This document shows positions 24,063 through 31,571 of a DNA stretch of 64,000 nucleotides, in pieces. Both the position numbers and the translations under genes were made by a program. Location of the stretch: assembly GCA_017428565.1 (NCBI GenBank), contig JAFRQP010000058.1:1-64000 (forward strand), written 5' to 3'. Under the pieces are notes generated by a model. The model saw only the letters and a program-made list of their open reading frames with translations. It was not told the DNA's origin and ran no database searches. Each line of letters starts with the position of its first letter. The stretch's first letter is position 1. The DNA is from Oscillospiraceae bacterium. Lineage in GTDB: Bacteria; Bacillota; Clostridia; Oscillospirales; Oscillospiraceae.

Positions 24063-24105
24063 ATATGAGATCCCTTGAGAGAACAAAAAACAGAGGGGGC
24101 AGCCT

Positions 24106-24486
24106 ATGAAAACCATCGAAAAGCTCTTCGGCGTCAGCGTCGCCGTGGTGAGCCTGACCACCCTGATCACCACCGTTACCGGCCTCATCGGCATCGCCCT
24201 GCCCCGCTGGGCGATCTGGGTCATCGGCATCGTAAATCTGATCTCTCTGCCGCTGCTGATCTACTCCACGGTGAAAAGTCTGCGCGAAAAGGCGCAGAAC
24301 GCACGGAAGCTGGGCAAGAAGGCCGCCGGCAAGGCGCCGCTCAAGGCAGCAGAGCCCGCCGGGGAGGAGAGCGCCCCCGCGCACATCCCCGTCAAGGTCC
24401 GGCCCAAGCCCGACGCCCGGCAGCTTGCCGCCAAAAAGGCGTCCTCCGGCAACAAGCCCAAGAAGGGCAAGAAAAAGAAAAAGTGA
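24106..24486 (+). CDS. Small membrane protein with lysine-rich tail
   Basis: This 126-residue protein has two membrane helices (VSVAVVSLTTLITTVTGLIGIAL and AIWVIGIVNLISLPLLIYSTV). A long basic cytoplasmic tail ends in KPKKGKKKKK. Such a tail could bind nucleic acid, ribosomes or anionic lipid, but no family is recognised. It lies nine bases upstream of rdgB in the same direction and shares the promoter at 24033-24062. Confidence 0.68.
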   Translation: MKTIEKLFGVSVAVVSLTTLITTVTGLIGIALPRWAIWVIGIVNLISLPLLIYSTVKSLREKAQNARKLGKKAAGKAPLKAAEPAGEESAPAHIPVKVRPKPDARQLAAKKASSGNKPKKGKKKKK

Positions 24487-24495
24487 GGCTGCGCC

Positions 24496-25092
24496 ATGAA
24501 GCTCATCATCGCATCGAACAACGCCCACAAGCTGGTGGAGATCCGCGCCATCCTGGGCGACGCCTTTGACGAGATCCTCTCCATGCGGGAGGCCGGCATC
24601 GACCACGAGACCGTGGAGGACGGGCAGACCTTCCTGGAAAACGCGGAGAAGAAGGCCCGGGAGATCATGGAGATCTCCGGCTGCTGCGCCCTGGCCGACG
24701 ACAGCGGCCTCTGCGTGGACGCGCTGGGCGGCGCGCCGGGGATCTACTCCGCCCGCTTTTCCGGCGTCCATGGGGACGACAAGGCCAACAACCGCAAGCT
24801 CCTGCGGGAGCTGGAGGGCGTGCCGGACCGGGACCGGGGGGCGCACTTCGCCTGCGCCATGGTGCTGGTGCGGCCCGACGGCAGCGCGGTGCGGGCCGAG
24901 GGGAGGATGTACGGCGTCATCGCCCATGAGGAGGCCGGCAGCAACGGCTTCGGCTATGATCCCCTGTTCTATCTGCCGGAGCGGGGCTGCACCAATGCCC
25001 AGCTGCTGCCGGAGGAGAAGAACGCCATCAGCCACCGGGCCGCTGCCCTGCACGCGCTGGTGGCCCAGCTGGAAAAAAAGACGGAAGCTTGA
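24496..25092 (+). CDS. rdgB: XTP/dITP diphosphatase (RdgB/HAM1)
   Basis: This 198-residue enzyme hydrolyses dITP, XTP and other deaminated purine nucleotides, keeping them out of DNA. Signatures in order: MKLIIASNNAHKLVEIRAIL (substrate loop SNNxxK), TFLENAEKKA, LADDSGLCVDALGGAPGIYSARFSG (catalytic DDSGL), GSNGFGYDPLFYLP and SHRAAAL near the end. The length is canonical. It is probably co-transcribed with the preceding membrane-protein gene. It ends just upstream of the tRNA-Gln promoter. Confidence 0.93.
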   Translation: MKLIIASNNAHKLVEIRAILGDAFDEILSMREAGIDHETVEDGQTFLENAEKKAREIMEISGCCALADDSGLCVDALGGAPGIYSARFSGVHGDDKANNRKLLRELEGVPDRDRGAHFACAMVLVRPDGSAVRAEGRMYGVIAHEEAGSNGFGYDPLFYLPERGCTNAQLLPEEKNAISHRAAALHALVAQLEKKTEA

Positions 25093-25102
25093 AAAATTTT
25101 TC

Positions 25103-25130
25103 TTGACAATCCCGCAAAAGCATGTATAAT
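25103..25130 (+). promoter_or_regulatory. Promoter of tRNA-Gln, overlapped by a 9-bp inverted repeat
   Basis: TTGACA, 16-base spacer, TATAAT. A perfect inverted repeat CGCAAAAGC...GCTTTTGCG (25113-25121 and 25132-25140) surrounds the -10 element. Confidence 0.8.
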
Positions 25131-25143
25131 AGCTTTTGCGTTT

Positions 25144-25217
25144 AGCGGAGTTGTGTAAAGGTAGCACACCGGACTCTGACTCCGTTTGTGAGGGTTCGAA
25201 TCCTTCCTCCGCTGCCA
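25144..25217 (+). tRNA. tRNA-Gln (anticodon CTG)
   Basis: This 74-base tRNA has a seven-pair acceptor stem AGCGGAG/CTCCGCT, discriminator G and encoded CCA. The anticodon loop CTCTGAC places CTG at 25176-25178. The T arm GAGGG-TTCGAAT-CCTTC contains one G-T pair. It is bordered downstream by an integrase gene, so its 3' part is the probable attachment site of the following element. Confidence 0.9.
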
Positions 25218-25218
25218 C

Positions 25219-25255
25219 AAAAATCCTTCAAATCCATGTGATTTGAAGGATTTTT
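25219..25255 (+). terminator. Terminator of tRNA-Gln
   Basis: A perfect 16-base inverted repeat (AAAAATCCTTCAAATC and complement) around CATGT, ending in a T-run. Confidence 0.85.
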
Positions 25256-25314
25256 CTTGTTTTCCGGAACAATTTCGGTGCAAACGTTCAAAACCGCATT
25301 TTTCGACCTTGAGG

Positions 25315-25499
25315 TTTGTCACATTTGTCACATCATTTTTACGTTTTTCGTGCCGATTATTGTCGAATCAAGCTGTAATACGCGCTGTTTTATACGTAAA
25401 TAGTGTTCTTTTCCAAATGTCAAAAAGCCCGATAATTTGCGTTTGCAAAGATTTTTTTGCGCCCGCAAACGAACGAAGTGTGACAAAAAGTGTGACAAA
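25315..25499. promoter_or_regulatory. Paired TTTGTCACA sites (probable integrase arm-binding sites)
   Basis: Two adjacent TTTGTCACA copies at 25315-25332 face two inverted TGTGACAAA copies at 25479-25487 and 25491-25499. They lie between the tRNA and the integrase gene, where arm-type sites of tyrosine recombinases are expected. The rest of this 335-base stretch is AT-rich and non-coding. Confidence 0.55.
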
Positions 25500-25544
25500 A
25501 ATAGTCCGGCAGAATTCGTCAAAAACCGCATTCTGCCGGACTAT
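25499..25544 (-). terminator. Terminator of the integrase gene
   Basis: AATAGTCCGGCAGAAT and its complement flank a 14-base loop just past the integrase stop codon. Confidence 0.8.
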
Positions 25545-25552
25545 TTTATCCC

Positions 25553-26815
25553 TCATGCTGAAAAAAATGTGTTCAGTTTTTCACCCGCAGCACGCACATC
25601 CTCGGAATCCGTATGTGTATATATACCAGCTGTAACACGAATGTCTTCATGCCCCATGATGATTCTTGCAATATTCAACGGCACACCTGCTTTCTGTAAA
25701 TCAGTGCAAAAAGTATGACGCAAGCAGTACAACACTAGATCGTCTGCTATTTTATGTCCATTCCTTGGCTGTCCATTTTCATCCGGATAGAGGGGCATGC
25801 CCTTTTTATCTACATCTCTCGGATCGTAGATGTGACCATGAGACGTTGTTTCAGCTCCCATAGCCAAATCCATCTGGCGAGAGAACGATCTCCAGTTGTT
25901 GCTGATTGCTGTGGTCGTCAACATCGTCTTTCCGTCTGTCTGCGGAAACACAAAGTCTGTCTTCGCTTTCCCGGTAATTGCCGACTTGAGTTCTTTTGCG
26001 ATGTCGTCCCTAAGCGGGACGCATCGGATCCCGGCTTTTGATTTGGGCGGTCCGATAATGTTCTCTGTTCCACTTTCGATTGCCTTCGTAATCCTAACCA
26101 GCTTTTCCTCAAAATCTATATCTGAGACCTGGAGAGGTGCAGACTCGCCTGGCCGCAGACCAGTTGAAAGCAGAAACAAAACCCAAAGCCCACAGCGGTG
26201 ATATTTTGCAACCTGATGGATGATTTCGCGTTCATATGGCGTAATGCTCCGGTGTCCCTCTCCCTCTTCGGCTGTAACGATTAGATCCTCTGCCGGGTTA
26301 AAAGGAATCAGCCTGGATTTCGCTGCCTGCCGAAACATTGCATTCATCACGATCTTTACTTTATCACAGTGAGATCTAGAACGGCCTTTGTACTTCTCAT
26401 CATTTAACACTTTCTGTAGATGAGTATCCACGACCTCATGCAGCCTTAGATTCCCGACCGCCGGAAGAATTGTCCCGCTCAGTTTATACACGTACATTTC
26501 ATACGACTTTTCTTCGATGGTGTTCTTTTGCTTGGCAGCTCCCGGTTTCCGAACCTTGGGCTTAACATAGGTTTCAAGCCATATTTCAGAATACTCTGAA
26601 ACAGTTAGGTCACCCGTCATGGACTTTTGACGCATAACAGCAGCATGCTGCTTCACCACAATGCCGTTTTCAAGGTCACGCATAAGCTGGAATTGCTTAT
26701 CTCGGGCTTCTTTTTCTGTCCTACCTCGAACCGTAAATCTCTCGCCCTTGTAGGTAAAGGTTTTTCTGATGTAGGTATAGTTCCCGTTTGTGTCTTTTTC
26801 TGTTTTCTTTGCCAT
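25553..26815 (-). CDS. Tyrosine recombinase / integrase
   Basis: This 420-residue integrase of integrative elements has an N-terminal arm-binding part (NGNYTYIRKTFTYKGERFTVRGRTEKEA), a core-binding domain (SEYSEIWLETYVKP...) and a catalytic domain with Arg in LLSTGLRPGESAPLQ, RHTFCT, GHEDIRV and the nucleophile in AGIYTHTD (about Y399). The start is fixed by AGGAGGG seven bases upstream. It points towards tRNA-Gln, the usual arrangement for site-specific insertion into a tRNA 3' end. Composition is more AT-rich than the chromosome to its left. It appears intact. Confidence 0.92.
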   Translation of the reverse strand: MAKKTEKDTNGNYTYIRKTFTYKGERFTVRGRTEKEARDKQFQLMRDLENGIVVKQHAAVMRQKSMTGDLTVSEYSEIWLETYVKPKVRKPGAAKQKNTIEEKSYEMYVYKLSGTILPAVGNLRLHEVVDTHLQKVLNDEKYKGRSRSHCDKVKIVMNAMFRQAAKSRLIPFNPAEDLIVTAEEGEGHRSITPYEREIIHQVAKYHRCGLWVLFLLSTGLRPGESAPLQVSDIDFEEKLVRITKAIESGTENIIGPPKSKAGIRCVPLRDDIAKELKSAITGKAKTDFVFPQTDGKTMLTTTAISNNWRSFSRQMDLAMGAETTSHGHIYDPRDVDKKGMPLYPDENGQPRNGHKIADDLVLYCLRHTFCTDLQKAGVPLNIARIIMGHEDIRVTAGIYTHTDSEDVRAAGEKLNTFFSA

Positions 26816-26840
26816 GGTCTCCCTCCTAATACGGTCAGCC

Positions 26841-27128
26841 TTAATCTAATGGCAGAAGGCGATAGGCCTCCGACACAGGGCAATTGACGGCTCTGCAGAG
26901 CGAAATAATATCGCTGACAGCCCATTTTCCAATGGGGCGCGTCAGTTTGGCACGGATATTTGCTCCTGTGCAATTCATCAATTCGCCTACATCGTCCGTA
27001 GTCAGGCGCTGCGCTTTCATGTACCGTTTGATAAGGTCAGATATGTAATTAGGTTCCGGAACCTTTGAGACAGGCGGCTTCTTCACCTTGGCCTTGGCGA
27101 GATTTCGCTGAAATTTTGTGTTCGGCAT
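26841..27128 (-). CDS. Excisionase-like / Cro-type DNA-binding protein
   Basis: This 95-residue basic protein has an N-terminal tail (MPNTKFQRNLAKAKVKKPP) and a helix-turn-helix-like C-terminal half (NYISDLIKRYMKAQRLTTDDVGELMNCTGANIRAKL...ISLCRAVNCPVSEAYRLLP). It lies 25 bases upstream of the integrase in the same direction, the standard place for an excisionase or recombination directionality factor. The start at 27128 has AGGTGA; a GTG nine bases earlier is possible. DNA binding is likely; the exact role is inferred from position. Confidence 0.65.
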   Translation of the reverse strand: MPNTKFQRNLAKAKVKKPPVSKVPEPNYISDLIKRYMKAQRLTTDDVGELMNCTGANIRAKLTRPIGKWAVSDIISLCRAVNCPVSEAYRLLPLD

Positions 27129-27340
27129 CGCGTTCACCTGTCAAGACGATGATACGAGACATCTTGCTTTTTCGCAAGTTTGTCGAAGGCACAAGGGATC
27201 AGGCGCTTATCTTTTTGCTGAACCAATAGCATTTTCAATCACTCCAAATGCTTTTTGGAGCTTGCTGCTGTTCTCGCACACGCTTCACAGGCAGCAAATC
27301 TATTTCTCTCGCTCCAGTTATAAAAAGCCTGTATTTGACA

Positions 27341-27625
27341 CTACTTCCCCAGGTGAGGGCGAACAGCATAACCGCGTTTGGCAACGCGCTCCGGGTCTTT
27401 CACCCCTCCGAGGATCTCTCCGAGCTGCTCCCTTTGTTTGTGACTGAGGCTGAGCAGGGGTACCATTGTAGGCAAATAGTATTCTTGCAAGGCAGCCTGC
27501 CAGGACTGCTTTTGGATAGGCTGAATCGCTATGCACCTTCCGTCCCTCTTCGATGCAGGTTTTCTCCTGCACAGGTGGTCTTGGCGAACCTTCCGTATCG
27601 CTCCGCTATTTGCTGAAGTTATCAT
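27341..27625 (-). CDS. Doubtful open frame in element DNA
   Basis: A 94-residue frame (…SWQAALQEYYLPTMVPLLSLSHKQREQLGEIL…) lacks a ribosome binding site and resembles no family known to me. It is the only minus-strand candidate in the 580 bases between the excisionase-like gene and the Spo0A-C gene. The plus strand offers overlapping frames of similar quality. It is kept only to record what the gap holds; it may be decayed DNA. Confidence 0.2.
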   Translation of the reverse strand: MITSANSGAIRKVRQDHLCRRKPASKRDGRCIAIQPIQKQSWQAALQEYYLPTMVPLLSLSHKQREQLGEILGGVKDPERVAKRGYAVRPHLGK

Positions 27626-27709
27626 GCCGCCGGATATTCAGTTGTATAGAGTTTCCCTTCAACTCGTGAAAGCACGCTGTATTCCAGTGTGCTTTCACGG
27701 GTTGAACGC

Positions 27710-28108
27710 CTATTGTTTCAGATATTTTTCATCTCTCGGGAAAGACCCATAACTCAGATACGCCGCCACAATATCAAAGAATTCCCCGTTTGTCGGGATG
27801 TCTTCCATTCTCCGTCCGGCGACTCGATCCAGATCGCTATGATCATACTTGTCCCAAATCGCCCCAATGACGGTTCGAATGGATCGCTCGACAGACCCGG
27901 GAGTCACGCGAAAGAAACGTGCGGCTTCCGGATAGGCCTGCTTTGTCACCCAATAGATCATATTTGGTTGCTGAAGAATCCGAAAGACGATGAAAACGAT
28001 GTAGTCAAATCCTCTGTAATTGCCCAGCGCCCCCATGCTTCGCAAAAGCTTGGCAATATCCTCCTGCTTGATTCCCGAAACCTGCTCATCGGAACGGTAA
28101 TTGTACAT
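27710..28108 (-). CDS. Spo0A C-terminal-domain DNA-binding protein
   Basis: The 132 residues correspond to the sigma-A-contacting DNA-binding domain of Spo0A without its receiver. Recognisable are IAKLLRSMGALGNYRGFDYIVFIVFRIL, VTKQAYPEAARFFRVTPGSVERSIRTVIGAIWDKYD and DIPTNGEFFDIVAAYL. AAGGGGAA precedes the start. In this position, inside the regulatory block of an integrative element, it probably controls element genes or borrows Spo0A-type sites. It could interfere with host sporulation control, which is speculation. Confidence 0.8.
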   Translation of the reverse strand: MYNYRSDEQVSGIKQEDIAKLLRSMGALGNYRGFDYIVFIVFRILQQPNMIYWVTKQAYPEAARFFRVTPGSVERSIRTVIGAIWDKYDHSDLDRVAGRRMEDIPTNGEFFDIVAAYLSYGSFPRDEKYLKQ

Positions 28109-28123
28109 TTCTCAATTCCCCTT

Positions 28124-28396
28124 TTATTTTTTGGGCATACTCTCTTTGGCGGTTCCGCTAATCATGCTGGCGTCAAAAGCCAGAATGCGGGATATCAATT
28201 TGTTCTCCAGCCGGTGCTGCAGCTCTGCATCCAGGAAAACACGTGCCATTCCTTCCTCCGTCCTCACGGCACGGGTAGAAAGAGCCGATATGTATTTTTC
28301 ATAATGAGCAAGGACAACGTGGATCGCCTCCGAATCCCCAGATGTGGCCAAAAGGATTATTTCGTACGGCAGCAGCGTGTGCTTACCCTGATTCAC
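28124..28396 (-). CDS. HTH_16-family element regulator
   Basis: This 90-residue protein is like the small helix-turn-helix proteins of Tn916-type elements: LPYEIILLATSGDSEAIHVVLAHYEKYISALSTR followed by LDAELQHRLENKLISRILAF. It starts with GTG at 28396 behind GGAGGGAG, and overlaps the end of the sigma-factor gene by 14 bases, so the two are translationally coupled. In family members this pair regulates excision and transfer. Confidence 0.78.
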   Translation of the reverse strand: MNQGKHTLLPYEIILLATSGDSEAIHVVLAHYEKYISALSTRAVRTEEGMARVFLDAELQHRLENKLISRILAFDASMISGTAKESMPKK

Positions 28397-28811
28397 AATC
28401 TCCCTCCATTCTCTTTCTGATCTCTTCCAGCGCCTTTTTTCTTTTGTACTGAACGGTGCTGCGCGTCATCATGAGTCGCTGTGCAACTTCCCTGTCAGAC
28501 AATTCTTCGAAATATGCCAGCAGCACGATCTTTCGTTTTTCCTCCGCCAAAGCCTCGATCGCTTCGGAGAGAAGATCATTGCGAATTCGTATCACACGGC
28601 CCTGGACTTGAAAGCTTGCATAGTCAGACGGATAATCGTCCACCTGTTGGAGCTTGCTCATCTGCCTGTCGGACAGGTCTTCCAGATATGTTTCATGCGA
28701 GGACAACCGTTGAATACTTCGAACAAAATCGCGAGCCTCTTCCCGCAGGACTTTTTTACAAAAGCAATCGAATTGTTGTTGTACCGCTTTTTTCTCACTG
28801 CCGGAGAGCAT
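28383..28811 (-). CDS. Sigma-70-like factor of an integrative element
   Basis: This 142-residue protein of the Tn916 orf7-like group has a C-terminal region 4: ALAEEKRKIVLLAYFEELSDREVAQRLMMTRSTVQYKRKKALEEIRKRM. Its N-terminal half is helical and basic with no obvious region 2. GAGGGAG lies ten bases upstream of the start. It is the first gene of the minus-strand unit sigma - HTH_16 - Spo0A-C, and divergent from the XRE gene at 29034, which likely represses it. Confidence 0.82.
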   Translation of the reverse strand: MLSGSEKKAVQQQFDCFCKKVLREEARDFVRSIQRLSSHETYLEDLSDRQMSKLQQVDDYPSDYASFQVQGRVIRIRNDLLSEAIEALAEEKRKIVLLAYFEELSDREVAQRLMMTRSTVQYKRKKALEEIRKRMEGDCESG

Positions 28812-29033
28812 TCAGCGTCCACTCCCTCTGTGACTCGGGACCTTTTCCCGTCCGCAACTATCCCGATGAAGAAAGTGGCTTTTGCCAAAAGAGAAAAAAG
28901 AATTCCATGGTATTTATGGGAAGCCATCCTATCCTCCCGCCCGAAACCGAAACTATGTTTTCGGTCAAATCGCCATTTCAATAAATTCCCCCGCAAAAAC
29001 CGTTATTGTAAAATTGTTTTGAGGTGAAGTGTG

Positions 29034-29384
29034 ATGGCGGACTACTCCAAAGCATTGGGTGATTGTGTTCACAAGCGGCGCAAGCAGCTTGGCTGGACGC
29101 AGGCACAGCTCGCGGAAAAGATCGGGGTTACCGAGCAAACCGTGCGGAAGATCGAGCATTACCATGCCAATCCGCAAATGGATATCCTTTTTGAGCTGGT
29201 GCGATGCCTGCAGATCGATCCGTATGCAATCTTTTATCCCCAAACCTCCGTTGACGCGCCTGCCACGAGGAAGATGAGCATCCTTTTGGCCGATGTTGAC
29301 AACGCAGAAGTGGAAGAACTGCTTCCGATCGTTCAAGCCTCTCTGAAGCTTCTAAAAGCGGCAAAAGAGAATACCGAGAAATAA
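29034..29384 (+). CDS. XRE-family transcriptional regulator
   Basis: This 116-residue protein has an N-terminal helix-turn-helix (LGDCVHKRRKQLGWTQAQLAEKIGVTEQTVRKIEHYHANPQMDILFELVRCL). A C-terminal helical segment (DVDNAEVEELLPIVQASLKLLKAAKE) is probably for oligomerisation. GAGGTG precedes the ATG at 29034. It sits divergent to the sigma-like gene across a 220-base regulatory gap. It is presumably the lysogeny-type repressor of the element. Confidence 0.85.
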   Translation: MADYSKALGDCVHKRRKQLGWTQAQLAEKIGVTEQTVRKIEHYHANPQMDILFELVRCLQIDPYAIFYPQTSVDAPATRKMSILLADVDNAEVEELLPIVQASLKLLKAAKENTEK

Positions 29385-29389
29385 CAAAA

Positions 29390-29427
29390 GAGCCTGCGAC
29401 TTCGATTCTCATCGAAGCAGCAGGCTC
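29390..29427. terminator. Bidirectional terminator between convergent genes
   Basis: GAGCCTGC...CTTCGAT pairs with ATCGAAG...GCAGGCTC around a four-base loop, between the XRE and KTR genes. Confidence 0.8.
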
Positions 29428-29433
29428 TGCGCT

Positions 29434-29694
29434 TTAAGCGTCTGGCTCATCGCTGACGACCATATTGAATTTAATAACTCCCACCGTGAACTCTCGTTTG
29501 CATTTTGTACAGTAAAGGGGGAAGCCCAGCAGGACGGTATCCTCATAGAGCTTGATTTTCGTTCTTGCCTTGCAGGCGGGGCATGTCAGCCATTGAAATG
29601 CTTTCTCTTCCCTATACATACTGATAGAAAACGATAGATGAATCTCTCTTCCAATCTCTTCAGCCGTAAAGATTGTTGTATTCTTCAATCGCAT
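29434..29694 (-). CDS. KTR-type zinc-ribbon protein
   Basis: The 86-residue frame includes the cysteine-rich KTR pattern: WLTCPACKARTKIKLYEDTVLLGFPLYCTKCKREF, four cysteines in two CxxC pairs. Such proteins are frequent in conjugative elements near resistance genes; their role is unknown. The start is uncertain: 29694 overlaps the dGTPase 3' end by 35 bases and has no clear ribosome binding site. A shorter form from 29619 would match typical family length. Confidence 0.68.
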   Translation of the reverse strand: MRLKNTTIFTAEEIGREIHLSFSISMYREEKAFQWLTCPACKARTKIKLYEDTVLLGFPLYCTKCKREFTVGVIKFNMVVSDEPDA

Positions 29695-31144
29695 AGCGAT
29701 CAGTCATTGAGGCGACATGATCACAAATTCTCCTCATCAGCAAGCAAGAAAACAGTGTCTTCGGGTTTTTGATTACCTCATCAAAATCTGTCCTTACTTC
29801 TCCCATGCCGATTGCTTTTGCTGATTCTATGCTGTTATACTTATCGAAATGCCTATTTGAAGCGGAATTGATGTCAACCATAAAGTGAAGGATGGGGCCA
29901 TCTGGCAACTGTTGGGGATGCGAATAGTATGCTTCAAATAGTTTTTTAATTATGTACCCTCCCTTAGAGTTCATTCTTTCAACGTCTTTAGAATGGTGTA
30001 CAGAACTCTTAATCATATTTTTGAATACAGAGGGTTCAATACTCGAGGACACACTAATCACTTGTTTAGGCGGAAAGCTCATCTGGAGACTATTATAATC
30101 AGAGTACAGGAGCTTTGCTCTCTCCTCCGCTGTTGCTTCTGGCAGTAGTTCTCCTAGTCTTACTCTAATCTCATCTAGTTTCAACAAAGAGTTTTCCACT
30201 AAATCTTTGACTAGCGTATTCACGACAATATGAGACAACTCAGCAATGCTTTTCCGATCAGCTGCCGCATTTTTGATAAGATTGTCAAGTAATTCCTCGT
30301 CATCTCCGCTAAATGCGCCCGAGAGAGAGTCCTTGATTGTTTTACAAATAGTGGTCATTGGAAGGGCTTTGCTTCTAATTGCATCTTCTAAATCATGGTG
30401 CCACTGTGCGAAATCGTCTGCCCACTCCACCACAAATGCTTCAAAGGACCATGCCTCTGCATCGGAGTTATTTATGCTAAGGTGTTTCTTGAACTGATTT
30501 TGATAATTAGGCCTCGGTTCTTTCTCATTATGGTAAAACAAGCTTGAGTGATGCATCATTCCCCATAATGCGTAATTAGTGAGATTGATTCCTATGTTTT
30601 CACCTTGTTCCCCTCTATAGCTATCTTCTAATACAGCTGCGACTCGAACACTCTGAATATTGTGTTTGAAACCGAACATGTTTTCACAGGAAATGATTCC
30701 CTGGAGAGTAGTTTCTTCCCTCTCAAGGGTATCTTTCAAAACATCTCGATTTGTATTATAAAATGGTGACCCACCAATGAATTCAGAATTTGGGGCCATA
30801 ATAGAGTTCAGCACTTCTTCTCCAGCATGTCCAAATGGGGTATGTCCCAAATCGTGACCCAAGGCAATTGCTTCTGTTAGGTCTTCATCAAGGCCAAGAG
30901 CTCTTGAAATCGTTCGTGCGATCTGAGCGACTTCCAGAGAATGCGTTAACCGATTTTTCTTGTGATCATCCGGGCCGATGGTATAGATTTGGGTTTTCCC
31001 TGCCAGTCTTCGGAAGGCTGTACAGTACATTATCCGGTCCCTGTCTCTCATAAAAGCTGAACGATATTTGCTTCTATTGCTTTCTGAAGAGGAATACCGT
31101 CTGATAAAGCTTTCCGGGATAGTAAATTCGTTTGGTGTCGTCAT
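29660..31144 (-). CDS. dgt: HD-domain dGTP triphosphohydrolase
   Basis: The 494-residue protein cleaves dNTPs (classically dGTP) to the nucleoside and triphosphate. The N-terminal signature FRRLAGKTQIY, then RLTHSLEVAQIARTI and GHDLGHTPFGHAGEEVL, supplies the HD-domain metal ligands. VEWADDFAQWHHDLEDAI further on is the second metal-ligand region. AAAGGAG lies nine bases upstream of the start. Related dGTPases deplete dNTPs to stop phage replication, and this copy sits in an AT-rich integrative element. A defence role is therefore plausible but unproved. The 25-base repeats upstream (31298-31372) may regulate it. Confidence 0.88.
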   Translation of the reverse strand: MTTPNEFTIPESFIRRYSSSESNRSKYRSAFMRDRDRIMYCTAFRRLAGKTQIYTIGPDDHKKNRLTHSLEVAQIARTISRALGLDEDLTEAIALGHDLGHTPFGHAGEEVLNSIMAPNSEFIGGSPFYNTNRDVLKDTLEREETTLQGIISCENMFGFKHNIQSVRVAAVLEDSYRGEQGENIGINLTNYALWGMMHHSSLFYHNEKEPRPNYQNQFKKHLSINNSDAEAWSFEAFVVEWADDFAQWHHDLEDAIRSKALPMTTICKTIKDSLSGAFSGDDEELLDNLIKNAAADRKSIAELSHIVVNTLVKDLVENSLLKLDEIRVRLGELLPEATAEERAKLLYSDYNSLQMSFPPKQVISVSSSIEPSVFKNMIKSSVHHSKDVERMNSKGGYIIKKLFEAYYSHPQQLPDGPILHFMVDINSASNRHFDKYNSIESAKAIGMGEVRTDFDEVIKNPKTLFSCLLMRRICDHVASMTDRYAIEEYNNLYG

Positions 31145-31256
31145 GGATGGTGCTCCTTTCTATCTTTTGAGCATTTCTGCCCTTATTTCATACATTCCAT
31201 TAACGACAGGAAAAGTAACGCTGGGTTTATAACTTTTTATGAGGGCAATATAAATT

Positions 31257-31289
31257 GAGCGATGAAAACAACTGGCGTTTTCATCGCTC
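31257..31289. terminator. Hairpin upstream of dgt
   Basis: GAGCGATGAAAAC pairs with GTTTTCATCGCTC around seven bases. It lies between dgt and the 25-base repeats. It may insulate the gene or form a leader structure; there is no clear U-tract. Confidence 0.6.
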
Positions 31290-31297
31290 TCTGGAAG

Positions 31298-31372
31298 GGT
31301 TTATTCGGTCTTGGCTTGTAACGGATTTATAGGTCTTGGCTAAACACGGTTTATTGGTCTTTTCTCTCTTCG
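31298..31372. repeat. Three direct repeats with exact 25-base period
   Basis: Units starting at 31298, 31323 and 31348 share GG(T/A)TTTAT(T)...GGTCTTGGC; the third is degenerate at its end. Iteron-like spacing suggests protein binding. No replication gene is near. Confidence 0.65.
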
Positions 31373-31526
31373 ATCAGCCGAATTTGCGGACGATGCCGAA
31401 GCTGACGCAGGCGACCCCGATGTCATGAAAGATCACATGGTAGATCCCGCTGCTGCTTTCTTTCCTTGCCGCTCTTGGCATAATACATCACCCAGAGATA
31501 GGATAACATACAGCCTTGGAATCGTC
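31373..31526 (-). other. Possible 3' remnant of an unidentified gene
   Basis: On the minus strand a short frame ends in GIYHVIFHDIGVACVSFGIVRKFG and a stop at 31378-31380. It is more GC-rich than its surroundings and has no start or ribosome binding site. It may be the tail of a gene cut by rearrangement. Nothing else is seen here. Confidence 0.2.
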
Positions 31527-31571
31527 AACACATAGAACCGTCCCCTGTGTTCTAGAACCGTCCCCTGTGTT
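31527..31571. repeat. REP-like element, one full and one partial copy
   Basis: A full 25-base copy (inverse of AACACA-N13-TGTGTT) at 31527-31551 is followed by a partial copy to 31571. The partial copy supplies the last codons and the stop of the adjacent immunity gene. Confidence 0.8.

Noticed and set aside
27118..27616. Plus-strand frames opposite the doubtful 27341 frame
   Set aside because: No ribosome binding site, no family resemblance, and composition like the non-coding flank.
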